Shown here piece after piece: positions 22,927 to 31,037 of a stretch of DNA of 33,655 nucleotides (positions within the stretch are counted from its first letter, which is position 1; every line of letters begins with the position of its first letter). The translations under genes were made by a program, and so were the position numbers. The DNA is from UBA1715 sp036752345 (GTDB lineage Bacteria > Bacteroidota > Bacteroidia > Bacteroidales > UBA1715): assembly GCA_036752345.1 (NCBI GenBank), contig DAIOSV010000023.1, positions 1-33,655 of the forward strand. Reading direction: 5' to 3'. The notes beneath the pieces were generated by a model that was given only the letters and a program-made list of their open reading frames with translations, did not search any database and was not told the DNA's origin.

Positions 22927-24495
22927 TTATTTTTCTAACTGGTGAAGAGCCGCTTGAATGGTTTTGTCGTCGGAATTGTATGCCTCGCTAAACGCATTGT
23001 AGCCAAGTATGTTGCGAACCACGTAGCAACGGAATAATTTTTTCGCCAAATCTTTTTCTTGTTGTGTGATTTTGCATTGGCAACCGGCTGCTTTATATAC
23101 GTTTTGCAAAGAAAAATTCTTGTCGCAAAATGCTTGAATTTCTTTTGAATTCATCTTCGTCATTTGGTCTCGATATTTGTCGGTAAATTGAAATGACATA
23201 TCGTAGATGATTGATTTTTCGGTGATAGTTGAAAAATCTTTTGAGTATTTTGTCGTGTCGAGCGGGACAAAAATGTCGGGCATAATGCCACCACCGCCAT
23301 AGACAGTTTTGCCTGTTTTGGTAGTGTATTTCAACGAATCGGGGAAGTTAATGCTGTCGGCCTCGTACATTTCGCCGTGTGCAAATCGTTTGGTCAATTC
23401 ATTGTCGTAATCGGCTAGTTTGCCGTTGTATGGCTTTTGAATACAACGTCCCGAAGGAGTATAGAATTTTTTTGTAGTTAAACGAATAACCGAGCTATCT
23501 CTAAGGACGAAATCCTCGTTTACAACGCCTTTGCCGTATGAGCGACGGCCAACAATCACGGCGCGTCCGTTGTCTTGCATGGCTCCGGCAAAAATTTCGC
23601 TGGCAGAAGCCGAGTATTCATTTATCAGTACGCAGAGGTTCATTTTGTGGTATTTCCCAAGACTTTCTGCTACGTAATATTCCGGCATTGTATTTCTGCC
23701 TTTGGTGAACACAATGGTATCGCCTTCGTTGAGAAATTCGTTGGCTAAGTCAATTGCAGTAAACAAAAGCCCGCCTCCGTTTTCGCGCAAGTCTATGATG
23801 AGGTTTTGCATGTGTTGGGCGGTAAGTTTTGACATTGCTGCCATAAACTCATCGTGTGTGGCTTGTGAGAAACAATCCAATCCAATGTAGCCGGTTTTGT
23901 CGTCAATCATGTACGACGCATTTACGCTTGTAATTGGGACTTGGCCACGTTTTATTTCTATCGGAATCAAGTTCTTGATGTTGTGACGTTTAATTCCAAT
24001 TTTTACTTTTGTTCCTCGTGGACCTTTGAGCAGTGCAATAGTTTTTTCGTTGGTAATGCCTTTGCCCGCAATGGTGGAGTCGTTCACGGTTACAATTCGG
24101 TCGCCGGGTTTTATGTTGAGTTTTTCTGACGGACCGCCGGGAATTACTTGAATAATAACCACCGTATCGTTTTGAATTTCAAACTGCACGCCAATGCCAT
24201 CGAACGAACCGAGTATCGGGTCTATCATGTCGCGGTATTCCGAGGTGGTAATATACGATGAGTGAGGATCGAGTTTTTCGAAAAGTTGCGGTAATAATTC
24301 GTTGGTAAGCGAGTCAATATCAATATTGTCAACGTAGTTTAAAGAGATGTATTCGGCTATTTCGTCAAATTTTGAAAGCGATATCGTGTTTTCTACGTTT
24401 TCCGTTTTGGTGTTGAATTGCCGTTGTATAAACATTCCACCAACAATAGCCACAGCAAGTAGCAGTGGCATGAGTATAGAAAATTTGTTATTCAT
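22927..24495 (-). CDS. S41-family C-terminal processing protease with PDZ domain
   Basis: A 522-residue periplasmic serine protease. One N-terminal membrane helix (about residues 7-22) anchors it. The S41 N-terminal region follows (LDPHSSYI, 75-82), then a PDZ domain (about 95-175, with IGVQF and PGGPSEKLNIKPGD) and the catalytic domain with Ser297 in SASASEIF and Lys322 in SYGKG. Such enzymes trim C-termini of envelope proteins. The start is ATG 24495; a TTG at 24498 is an alternative. It overlaps the upstream deaminase gene by 8 bases. Confidence 0.95.
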   Translation of the reverse strand: MNNKFSILMPLLLAVAIVGGMFIQRQFNTKTENVENTISLSKFDEIAEYISLNYVDNIDIDSLTNELLPQLFEKLDPHSSYITTSEYRDMIDPILGSFDGIGVQFEIQNDTVVIIQVIPGGPSEKLNIKPGDRIVTVNDSTIAGKGITNEKTIALLKGPRGTKVKIGIKRHNIKNLIPIEIKRGQVPITSVNASYMIDDKTGYIGLDCFSQATHDEFMAAMSKLTAQHMQNLIIDLRENGGGLLFTAIDLANEFLNEGDTIVFTKGRNTMPEYYVAESLGKYHKMNLCVLINEYSASASEIFAGAMQDNGRAVIVGRRSYGKGVVNEDFVLRDSSVIRLTTKKFYTPSGRCIQKPYNGKLADYDNELTKRFAHGEMYEADSINFPDSLKYTTKTGKTVYGGGGIMPDIFVPLDTTKYSKDFSTITEKSIIYDMSFQFTDKYRDQMTKMNSKEIQAFCDKNFSLQNVYKAAGCQCKITQQEKDLAKKLFRCYVVRNILGYNAFSEAYNSDDKTIQAALHQLEK

Positions 24496-24934
24496 CAATT
24501 GAAAGTTGTAAAAGTTCTATGTTGGCACGTTTTAGAAGTTGAATTCCGTCGTCAATGCGATACGGTTCTGCATACACAACTTTTTTTATCCCGGCTTGGA
24601 TAATGAGTTTTGCGCATTCTATGCATGGCGAAGTAGTAACATATAGAGTGGCTCCGTTGCTACTGTTTCCCGATTTTGCAATTTTTGAAATAGCATTTGC
24701 TTCAGCATGAAGCACATACGGTTTCGTTTTCCCGTCTTCGTCTTCACAAATATTTTCAAAACCTGCTGGGGTTCCGTTGTAGCCATCGGAAATAATCATC
24801 TTATCTTTTACGAGCAAGGCGCCAACTTGACGACGGATGCAATAGGAGTTTTCCGCCCAAATTTTTGCCATGCGCAAGTACCGTTTATCAAGCTGTAATT
24901 GCTTATTAGCCAGAGTTTTATAATCGCATGCCAT
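24488..24934 (-). CDS. dCMP deaminase-family protein
   Basis: A 148-residue zinc-dependent deaminase with the HAE motif (His76, Glu78) and PCIEC (Cys104, Cys107). The region between resembles dCMP deaminase/ComEB, with extra cysteines at 32 and 63 and GYNGTPAGF, a typical dCMP deaminase segment. It would convert dCMP to dUMP for dTTP synthesis. First gene of the four-gene operon. Upstream there is only a poor -7 match (TAAAATTTG, one base too long). Confidence 0.9.
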   Translation of the reverse strand: MACDYKTLANKQLQLDKRYLRMAKIWAENSYCIRRQVGALLVKDKMIISDGYNGTPAGFENICEDEDGKTKPYVLHAEANAISKIAKSGNSSNGATLYVTTSPCIECAKLIIQAGIKKVVYAEPYRIDDGIQLLKRANIELLQLSIDE

Positions 24935-25005
24935 AGTTGTTCGCTAAATTCCGAGCAAGATACAAATTTTACCCGATAAATTAGTATGTCCTACTATTTT
25001 TAGAG

Positions 25006-25013
25006 TATTTTTG
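25006..25013 (+). promoter_or_regulatory. Candidate -7 box very close to a start codon
   Basis: TATTTTTG ends 4 bases before ATG 25018, much closer than at most other genes here. A weaker box, TATTTTTA (24994-25001), at the usual distance is an alternative. Confidence 0.4.
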
Positions 25014-25017
25014 GGAT

Positions 25018-25737
25018 ATGAAAAGAATGTTGGTGTTTCTTCTTTTAAGCGTTTCTTTAGGAGCCAATGCGCAGTCAAATTCTATTGATTGTCGTCTTGC
25101 TACATCGTTCGTGAATCAAAATATGAAAGAATGGAATGTGTATGTTGATGAACTTTCTCGCGAATACGATGCTACGAAATCTATTGACATGCGATTTAAA
25201 CGAATGGTAGTGAGGCATTTATATCTTGCGTATCTTTTGTTTAATGTTCCTGAATCAAAACAAATTGATGTACAACTTGAAGGATTAAAAGCCGACATTG
25301 ATGCGCTGAAAAAAACGCAGAAATATGCTAAGATAAGTCTTGCGTTTGAATCGCCCTATTTGGCGTATTCGGCGCTCAACAATCCGGTAACGGCTATGTA
25401 TCGCTTGCCGCTGAGTTTTTCTGCCGCAAAAACTGCAATAGAAGAAGCTCCGGAATCGCCCTACAGTTGGGCAGAATATGGCAATTTGCAGTATTGCTAC
25501 GCATTGTTTGTTGGTGGAGATTTTGCCGACGCTATTTCGTCGTTTCAAAAAGCAATTTCTCAATTTGAAGCCAAAGGCCAAAACACCAAATGCAATTGGT
25601 ACTACATCAATACGCTCTTGTTTCTTGCCAAAAGTTACGAAGACGGCAAGCAGTATGGCAAGGCAAACCAGGTGTATGACAAGATTTTATTGCTTCGTCC
25701 CGATTATGAAGCCGTTAATCGTTGGAAACACAAATAA
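25018..25737 (+). CDS. Exported TPR-like protein of unknown function
   Basis: A 239-residue protein with a clear signal peptide (MKRMLVFLLLSVSLGANAQS, cleavage after NAQ likely). The rest is helical; residues about 145-235 look like two or three TPR-type repeats (SWAEYGNLQYCYALFVGGDF, then YINTLLFLAKSYEDGKQYGK, ANQVYDKILLLRPDY). It probably sits in the periplasm and binds a partner protein. It precedes ribE with 56 bases between, which hold a separate promoter. Confidence 0.75.
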   Translation: MKRMLVFLLLSVSLGANAQSNSIDCRLATSFVNQNMKEWNVYVDELSREYDATKSIDMRFKRMVVRHLYLAYLLFNVPESKQIDVQLEGLKADIDALKKTQKYAKISLAFESPYLAYSALNNPVTAMYRLPLSFSAAKTAIEEAPESPYSWAEYGNLQYCYALFVGGDFADAISSFQKAISQFEAKGQNTKCNWYYINTLLFLAKSYEDGKQYGKANQVYDKILLLRPDYEAVNRWKHK

Positions 25738-25763
25738 CAATGTCTGTTTTTTGAAAATATTTG

Positions 25764-25771
25764 TACTTTTG
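25764..25771 (+). promoter_or_regulatory. Candidate -7 box for ribE-comF
   Basis: TACTTTTG, 22 bases before ATG 25794, fits TAnnTTTG. The 56-base gap is too short for an FMN riboswitch, and none is seen. Confidence 0.5.
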
Positions 25772-25793
25772 AGCAACATAAAAACCTATCGAA

Positions 25794-26396
25794 ATGTTTT
25801 CCGGAATAGTTGAAGAATGCGCCAAAGTAGTTGGCATAGAGAAAGACAAAACAAACATTCACTTTACGTTGACCTGTAGTTTTGTGAAAGAATTGGGAAT
25901 TGACCAAAGTATTTCGCACAATGGTGTGTGCCTTACTGTTGTGAAAAAAACTGGCACAACCTACACCGTAACTGCCATGCAGGAAACGCTTATCAAGTCG
26001 AATTTGGGTGATTTGGCTGTTGGGAGCGAAGTGAATGTAGAGCGCAGTATGAACATGAATGGTCGTCTTGACGGTCACATTGTGCAAGGTCACGTTGACC
26101 AAACTGCAGTGTGCACCAAGGTAGAAAGCATGGACGGCAGTTGGTATTTTACGTTTGAATACGAACCAGCACAAAAAGATTACTATACGGTAGAAAAAGG
26201 CTCGGTTACGGTAAACGGCGTGAGTTTGACGGTTGTCAATTCGCAGTTGAAATCGTTTCAGGTATCAATAATTCCCTATACATACGACAACACCAATTTC
26301 CACACAATACAAGTAGGAACTCGAGTGAATTTGGAGTTTGACATTATTGGGAAATATATTGCCCGCTATTTGCAAATACAGGGCACAGTAAAATAA
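25794..26396 (+). CDS. ribE: Riboflavin synthase, alpha chain
   Basis: Joins two molecules of 6,7-dimethyl-8-ribityllumazine into riboflavin. The 200-residue protein begins MFSGIVEE and shows the internal duplication of the family: a first barrel with SHNGVCLTVV and a second with VTVNGVSLTVV, plus GHIVQGHVDQT between. Length matches the family. The TAA stop overlaps the ATG of the ComF-type gene (TAATG). Confidence 0.96.
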   Translation: MFSGIVEECAKVVGIEKDKTNIHFTLTCSFVKELGIDQSISHNGVCLTVVKKTGTTYTVTAMQETLIKSNLGDLAVGSEVNVERSMNMNGRLDGHIVQGHVDQTAVCTKVESMDGSWYFTFEYEPAQKDYYTVEKGSVTVNGVSLTVVNSQLKSFQVSIIPYTYDNTNFHTIQVGTRVNLEFDIIGKYIARYLQIQGTVK

Positions 26397-27100
26397 TGCT
26401 AGTGCGCCTTTTTTCGCGCCTTCGAGAACTTTTTCAACTATTCTTTCCCGAAACGTGCGAAGTCTGCAACAATAGTCTCCGACAAGGAGAGTATTTGATT
26501 TGTACGGATTGTATGCTCGATCTTCCGAAGATTTATTTGCATAACAAAGAGCATAATCCTACCGAAAAACATTTTGTAGGACAGGTGCCGTTTGTCCACG
26601 CCACGTCGTTTTTCAATTATCAAAAACACACGAAATATGCCCATTTGGTGCATAAACTGAAATATCAGCATCGCGATGATATTGGTGTTTGGTTGGGAGA
26701 AATGTTTGCAATAGCGTTACAGAACTCTGGCTTTCTTGACGGTGTTGATGCCATTGTTCCCGTTCCGCTTCATCCACGACGTGAGCGCAAACGTGGCTAC
26801 AATCAAAGTAGTGTGTTGGCGCATGGAATAGCAAATATTACACACATTGAGGTTCTTGATGGTGCGGTGATTCGTCGTGTCTATACCAAAACGCAGACAA
26901 AGAAAAATAAAGAAGGACGATTACAGAACGTGCAGGGAATCTTTTCAGTAGCCAATCCGGCATTGTTGGAAAACAAACATGTGCTCATTCTCGATGATGT
27001 AATTACCACGGGCGCAACCTGCCTTTCGTGTGCCGAAACGGTGCTAAAAGAATCAAACGTAAAAGCAATCAGTATCGCCTCAATTGCGCTGGCAATGTAG
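26396..27100 (+). CDS. comF: ComF-family phosphoribosyltransferase-like protein
   Basis: A 234-residue cytoplasmic protein with an N-terminal four-cysteine zinc site (Cys21, 24, 36, 39: CEVC and CTDC), the central VPVPLHPRRERKRGYNQS, and a C-terminal PRTase loop HVLILDDVITTGAT. In naturally competent bacteria ComF helps take up single-stranded DNA; in many bacteria its role is unknown. Coupled to ribE by stop-start overlap. Only 6 bases separate it from the convergent DUF1846 gene. Confidence 0.93.
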   Translation: MLVRLFSRLRELFQLFFPETCEVCNNSLRQGEYLICTDCMLDLPKIYLHNKEHNPTEKHFVGQVPFVHATSFFNYQKHTKYAHLVHKLKYQHRDDIGVWLGEMFAIALQNSGFLDGVDAIVPVPLHPRRERKRGYNQSSVLAHGIANITHIEVLDGAVIRRVYTKTQTKKNKEGRLQNVQGIFSVANPALLENKHVLILDDVITTGATCLSCAETVLKESNVKAISIASIALAM

Positions 27101-27106
27101 TGCTCC

Positions 27107-28570
27107 TTATTTCTTCTTAACCGGATCGGAGGTAAGATCTACACCAAGTTTCTGAAAGATTTTTCTGTCAACCTCACTTACTATAACGGTTGTGTGTACT
27201 TGGCAACCGCGCAAATTAGGTAATTCGGCAAGAGCTTTTTTGCAATTTTCATCGTTCAAACTCAACATGGCAAGAGCCACCAAAACTTCGTCGGTATGAA
27301 GTCGAGGGTTAGTTCCATGCAAACACGATACCTTCATGTTTTGTATTGGTTCTATCATGTTGGCAGGGATAAGTTTTACTTTATGGTCAATATTTGCAAG
27401 ATGTTTTGTTGCATTCAAAAGAAGTGCTGCGCTCGTTCCAAGCAGTGGAGTCGTCTTTGATGTAATAATTGTGCCATCAGAGAGTTCTATTGCTGCTGCA
27501 GGAGTCTTTGTTTTCTCGCTGCGTTCTTTTGCTGCTATTGTTGTTTTGCGGTCGGCTGTGCTAATCTTAGCTTGTTGCATGAGCAACGCTATTTTATTCA
27601 CTTCTGACTCATCACAATTACCTTCAAGGAATTTGTTTTTGGTAGAATAGTAGCGACGTATAATTTCTTGATTTGACGCCTCACGGCAAACCGCATCATC
27701 AATGATGCAATTTCCGGTCATGTTTACACCCATATCAGTTGGCGATTTATATGGATTTTCGCCGTAAATGCCTTCAAAAATAGCATTCAATACGGGGAAA
27801 ATTTCTATGTCGCGGTTGTAGTTTATGGTCGTTTTGCCGTATGCTTCCAAGTGGAAGGGATCAATCATATTTACATCGTTCAAATCGGCAGTAGCCGCTT
27901 CGTATGCGATGTTTACCGGATGTTTGAGAGGCAAATTCCATATAGGGAAAGTCTCAAATTTTGCATATCCGGCTTTGATTCCTTTTTTATTGTCTTGATA
28001 TAGTTGGCTCAAGCAGGTAGCCATTTTACCACTACCAGGTCCGGGAGCCGTAACTACAACGAGTGGGCGAGTGGTTTCTATGTAATCATTTTTCCCAAAA
28101 CCTTCATCAGAATCAATCAAGGCTACATTTGACGGATAGCCATCAATATTGTAGTGAATATAGCTTTTAATGTTTAAGCGTTTGAGTCGGTTGCGGAAGC
28201 GTTTTACGCTTTCTTGTCCTTTGTAGTGAGTTATAACCACGGAGCTCACCATCAAACCGCGGTTGAGGAATTCGTTGCGGAGGCGTAGCACGTCTTCATC
28301 GTAGGTAATGCCTATGTCGGCACGCACTTTGTTTGTTTCAATGTCTACCGCACTTATCACAATTACGATTTCTGCATAATCGCTCAATTGCATCAACATT
28401 TTGAGTTTACTGTCCGGTTGAAATCCCGGAAGCACTCTGCTTGCGTGATAATCATCGAATAATTTCCCCCCAAATTCGAGATACAATTTGTTCCCGAAAT
28501 GGGTGATACGTTCCTTAATACATTCTGATTGTATTTTTACGTACTTATCGTTGTCAAATCCCAATTTCAT
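27107..28570 (-). CDS. DUF1846 family protein
   Basis: A 487-residue protein of the DUF1846/UPF0371 family: MKLGFDNDKYVKIQSECIKE at the start, GGKLFDDYHASRVLPGF, then VVVTAPGPGSGKMATCLSQ, which resembles a nucleotide-binding loop, and TDMGVNMTGNCIIDD. The family has no proven biochemical role that I know of; the GPGSGK text suggests a phosphate-binding site but is not a standard P-loop. It follows the small membrane protein gene by 22 bases, with no clear promoter of its own. Confidence 0.9.
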   Translation of the reverse strand: MKLGFDNDKYVKIQSECIKERITHFGNKLYLEFGGKLFDDYHASRVLPGFQPDSKLKMLMQLSDYAEIVIVISAVDIETNKVRADIGITYDEDVLRLRNEFLNRGLMVSSVVITHYKGQESVKRFRNRLKRLNIKSYIHYNIDGYPSNVALIDSDEGFGKNDYIETTRPLVVVTAPGPGSGKMATCLSQLYQDNKKGIKAGYAKFETFPIWNLPLKHPVNIAYEAATADLNDVNMIDPFHLEAYGKTTINYNRDIEIFPVLNAIFEGIYGENPYKSPTDMGVNMTGNCIIDDAVCREASNQEIIRRYYSTKNKFLEGNCDESEVNKIALLMQQAKISTADRKTTIAAKERSEKTKTPAAAIELSDGTIITSKTTPLLGTSAALLLNATKHLANIDHKVKLIPANMIEPIQNMKVSCLHGTNPRLHTDEVLVALAMLSLNDENCKKALAELPNLRGCQVHTTVIVSEVDRKIFQKLGVDLTSDPVKKK

Positions 28571-28592
28571 ATAGCCATTATTTAGAACGTTG

Positions 28593-29108
28593 TTATTTCG
28601 ACTCTGTTATGGTCGATTCTGTTGTAGATTCAGCTACCGGTGTTGAAGCTTCGGTATTTTCTTTTTTTACATCATCAGCATACCCTACGACATGTGAAAT
28701 TTTGTTTCTTGAGGGAAACATTCCAACTTGCCATATTGCAGAGATTGCCACGAATAAAAGATAATATAAATTACCGGTACGGAATATCAAAATAGTTGCG
28801 AGCAATAGAATTGCTATAAGCATAAAATAGCGGCCATAGGTTGCCGATTGATAAATATCTTTTTTGCTTTCTTCGTCTGTAGCTTGTTTTATACGGCGAT
28901 TTCGATTAATGAGTACAATAATATTCCATATTGAAAGTACTACAGCAGCTATCAATATAAGCCATCCAAGCAAGCCGGTAGCATCCGAAAGGTTAACATG
29001 AAAATCTTTCCGCAAATACAAAAGGGTCACGAAGACCAAGGCTTGCACCAAAAACATTAGGAACACTAATGCTTGCATAGGGAGCGAGAATTTTTTGCTT
29101 ATTTTCAT
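28593..29108 (-). CDS. Four-helix membrane protein of unknown function
   Basis: A 171-residue inner-membrane protein with four predicted helices (about residues 10-32, 46-67, 92-109 and 113-129), a charged loop after the second (NRNRRIKQATDEESKKD) and a Ser/Thr/Glu-rich tail (TEASTPVAESTTESTITESK) probably unstructured. No family recognised. It lies 7 bases after the acyl-CoA ligase stop, so it is in one operon with that gene and the DUF1846 gene. Confidence 0.7.
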   Translation of the reverse strand: MKISKKFSLPMQALVFLMFLVQALVFVTLLYLRKDFHVNLSDATGLLGWLILIAAVVLSIWNIIVLINRNRRIKQATDEESKKDIYQSATYGRYFMLIAILLLATILIFRTGNLYYLLFVAISAIWQVGMFPSRNKISHVVGYADDVKKENTEASTPVAESTTESTITESK

Positions 29109-29115
29109 ATCTCAA

Positions 29116-30906
29116 TTAATGAAATAATTTCTCAAGTTCTTCAGCATATTTTGCTTGCACCGCTTTGCGTTTTACTTTCAATGTAGGAGACAACATGCCA
29201 TTTTGTGGATTCCATTCATCTGCAGTAAGCACGAATCGTTTTACTTGTTCATAGTCGGCAAATGATGCATTGTATTTTTTTACTTCTTTTTGTATGCGAG
29301 CAATTACTTCAGGTTGATTAATTACTTCAGCATCTGAGGTATATGGTACTTTGTGTGAAGCGCACCATGTTTTAAGAGATGAAAAGTCGGGAGAAATAAT
29401 TGCCACCGCATATTGACGGTTTTCGCCACAAACCACAACAGCATTGATGAATGGCGATATTGCTAATTTCGATTCAATGAGATCAGGATTTATATATTTT
29501 CCGAAGGATGTTTTGAATAAACTCTTCAATCGTCCGGTAATTTTTACCAAGCCTTTTGATGTAATAACGGCAGTGTCGCCTGTGTGAAACCAACCATCTT
29601 CATCTATTACTTCTTTTGTCTTTTCCGGGTCTTTGTAGTATCCGAGCATTACATTATGTCCACGACAAAGAAGTTCATCATTGCTCGCAATCTTTACTTC
29701 AATGCCTGGCAAGGGCAAACCAACCGTTCCGGGTTCGTGGGTAAATGGTTCATAGCTTGCTACGGCAATAACCGGTGATGTTTCCGACAAACCATATCCT
29801 TCATAGATATACATTCCTATTGCTTGGAAAAATGCGCAAAGTTTGGCTTGTAAGGCAGAACCTCCGGAAACAGCTTCGCTAATTCGTTGTGCGCCAATCG
29901 CTTCGCGCCATTGTGCGTAGATTAACTTATCGGCAAGTTTGTGACGAACGTTGTACCACCAACTGCGTTCTTTTGGGTCAGTCTTGTATTTCTTGGCCAA
30001 ATCAATAGCCCAATAGTATATTTTCTTTTTGAAGAAAGGAAGATTTTTCCCGGCAGTAAATAATTTGTCGTAGATTTTTTCGAGCAAACGAGGTACAACG
30101 CACATAATTGTTGGTTGTACATATCTCATGTTGTCGTTGACCAATGCAATGTTCGAATAATAGATAGAGCAAACATTGTAATGATATACATACACCATCA
30201 TACGTTCATATGCATGGCACAATGGCAAGAAACTAAGTGCCGTATGGCTCCACGGGTGCATTAAATCGTGAACGTTCTTCACGTTCTCAAGTATGTTGCT
30301 ATGTGAAAGCATTACACCTTTAGGATTCCCGGTTGTCCCCGAAGTGTATATGATTGTAGCCATGTCGCTCGGTTTTACTGCTGCTTTCAATTCAGCAAGT
30401 TTTTCCGGTTGAGCATTTTGTTTCCCTAAATCAACAAGACTTTGGAAATAGCGATAGCCACTTTGTTGGTCAACGAAGGTAAATACTTCTTGAAGATATT
30501 TTTCACGCAATTCGGGTAAAATTGGTTCTATTTTCTTGCGAAGTTCTTTTCCTTCTATAAATAGAATTTTTACTTCTGCATGATTCAAAATGTATCGATA
30601 GTCTTCTTGGCTGATGGTTGGATAAATAGGAATTGGTGTAACGCCAATTTGCATAGAACCCATATCAAGAAAATTCCATTCGGGTCTGTTGCCGCTTACA
30701 ATTCCAACTTTGTCGCCGGGTTTCAATCCCAATGCTAACAATCCATAGCTGACATTGTTTGCATTCTCAATATAATCATCAATGCTGTAAGTTATCCATT
30801 CACCATTTACGTTGTGGGCTAGTGCTACCTCTTTATTTACCTCTTTAACTTTTGGTAATTCTGCTTTATATCGGTCTAATAAATCAAATAATCGAGTTAC
30901 TTCCAT
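29116..30906 (-). CDS. Long-chain acyl-CoA synthetase (AMP-forming), copy 1
   Basis: Activates fatty acids to acyl-CoA through an acyl-adenylate. The 596-residue protein has the ATP-binding YTSGTTGNPKG (187-197), the family motif YEGYGLSETSPV, the GWFHTGD motif and ITGRLKSLFKTSFGKYINP. ATG 30906 is chosen since a -7 box (30932-30925) lies inside the longer open frame starting at 30996. It shares close similarity over its full length with the gene at 31038-32822. First gene of an operon with the small membrane protein and DUF1846 genes. Confidence 0.92.
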   Translation of the reverse strand: MEVTRLFDLLDRYKAELPKVKEVNKEVALAHNVNGEWITYSIDDYIENANNVSYGLLALGLKPGDKVGIVSGNRPEWNFLDMGSMQIGVTPIPIYPTISQEDYRYILNHAEVKILFIEGKELRKKIEPILPELREKYLQEVFTFVDQQSGYRYFQSLVDLGKQNAQPEKLAELKAAVKPSDMATIIYTSGTTGNPKGVMLSHSNILENVKNVHDLMHPWSHTALSFLPLCHAYERMMVYVYHYNVCSIYYSNIALVNDNMRYVQPTIMCVVPRLLEKIYDKLFTAGKNLPFFKKKIYYWAIDLAKKYKTDPKERSWWYNVRHKLADKLIYAQWREAIGAQRISEAVSGGSALQAKLCAFFQAIGMYIYEGYGLSETSPVIAVASYEPFTHEPGTVGLPLPGIEVKIASNDELLCRGHNVMLGYYKDPEKTKEVIDEDGWFHTGDTAVITSKGLVKITGRLKSLFKTSFGKYINPDLIESKLAISPFINAVVVCGENRQYAVAIISPDFSSLKTWCASHKVPYTSDAEVINQPEVIARIQKEVKKYNASFADYEQVKRFVLTADEWNPQNGMLSPTLKVKRKAVQAKYAEELEKLFH

Positions 30907-30924
30907 ACACACTTTGGATTTTGG

Positions 30925-30932
30925 CAAATATA
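30925..30932 (-). promoter_or_regulatory. Candidate -7 box for acyl-CoA synthetase copy 1
   Basis: TATATTTG on the minus strand, 18 bases before ATG 30906. It follows the terminator of copy 2, so the two copies are separate transcripts. Confidence 0.5.
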
Positions 30933-30978
30933 TGAAATTAAATGGTATCCTCTTTGAATGCCCATAAAAATTACCACA

Positions 30979-31018
30979 CAAAAAAATGGCATACACCTAC
31001 TATTGTAGATGTATGCCA
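30979..31018 (-). terminator. Rho-independent terminator of acyl-CoA synthetase copy 2
   Basis: TGGCATACA (minus strand, from 31018) pairs with TGTATGCCA, extended by CTAC/GTAG around a 4-base loop with one mismatch, then a run of T (30986-30980). It lies 19 bases after the stop codon of copy 2. Confidence 0.9.
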
Positions 31019-31037
31019 ACTTATAAGGAGGAGCAAT

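Noticed and set aside
25738..25793. Possible FMN riboswitch before ribE
   Set aside because: The gap is only 56 bases, too short for the aptamer, and none of its conserved blocks is seen.
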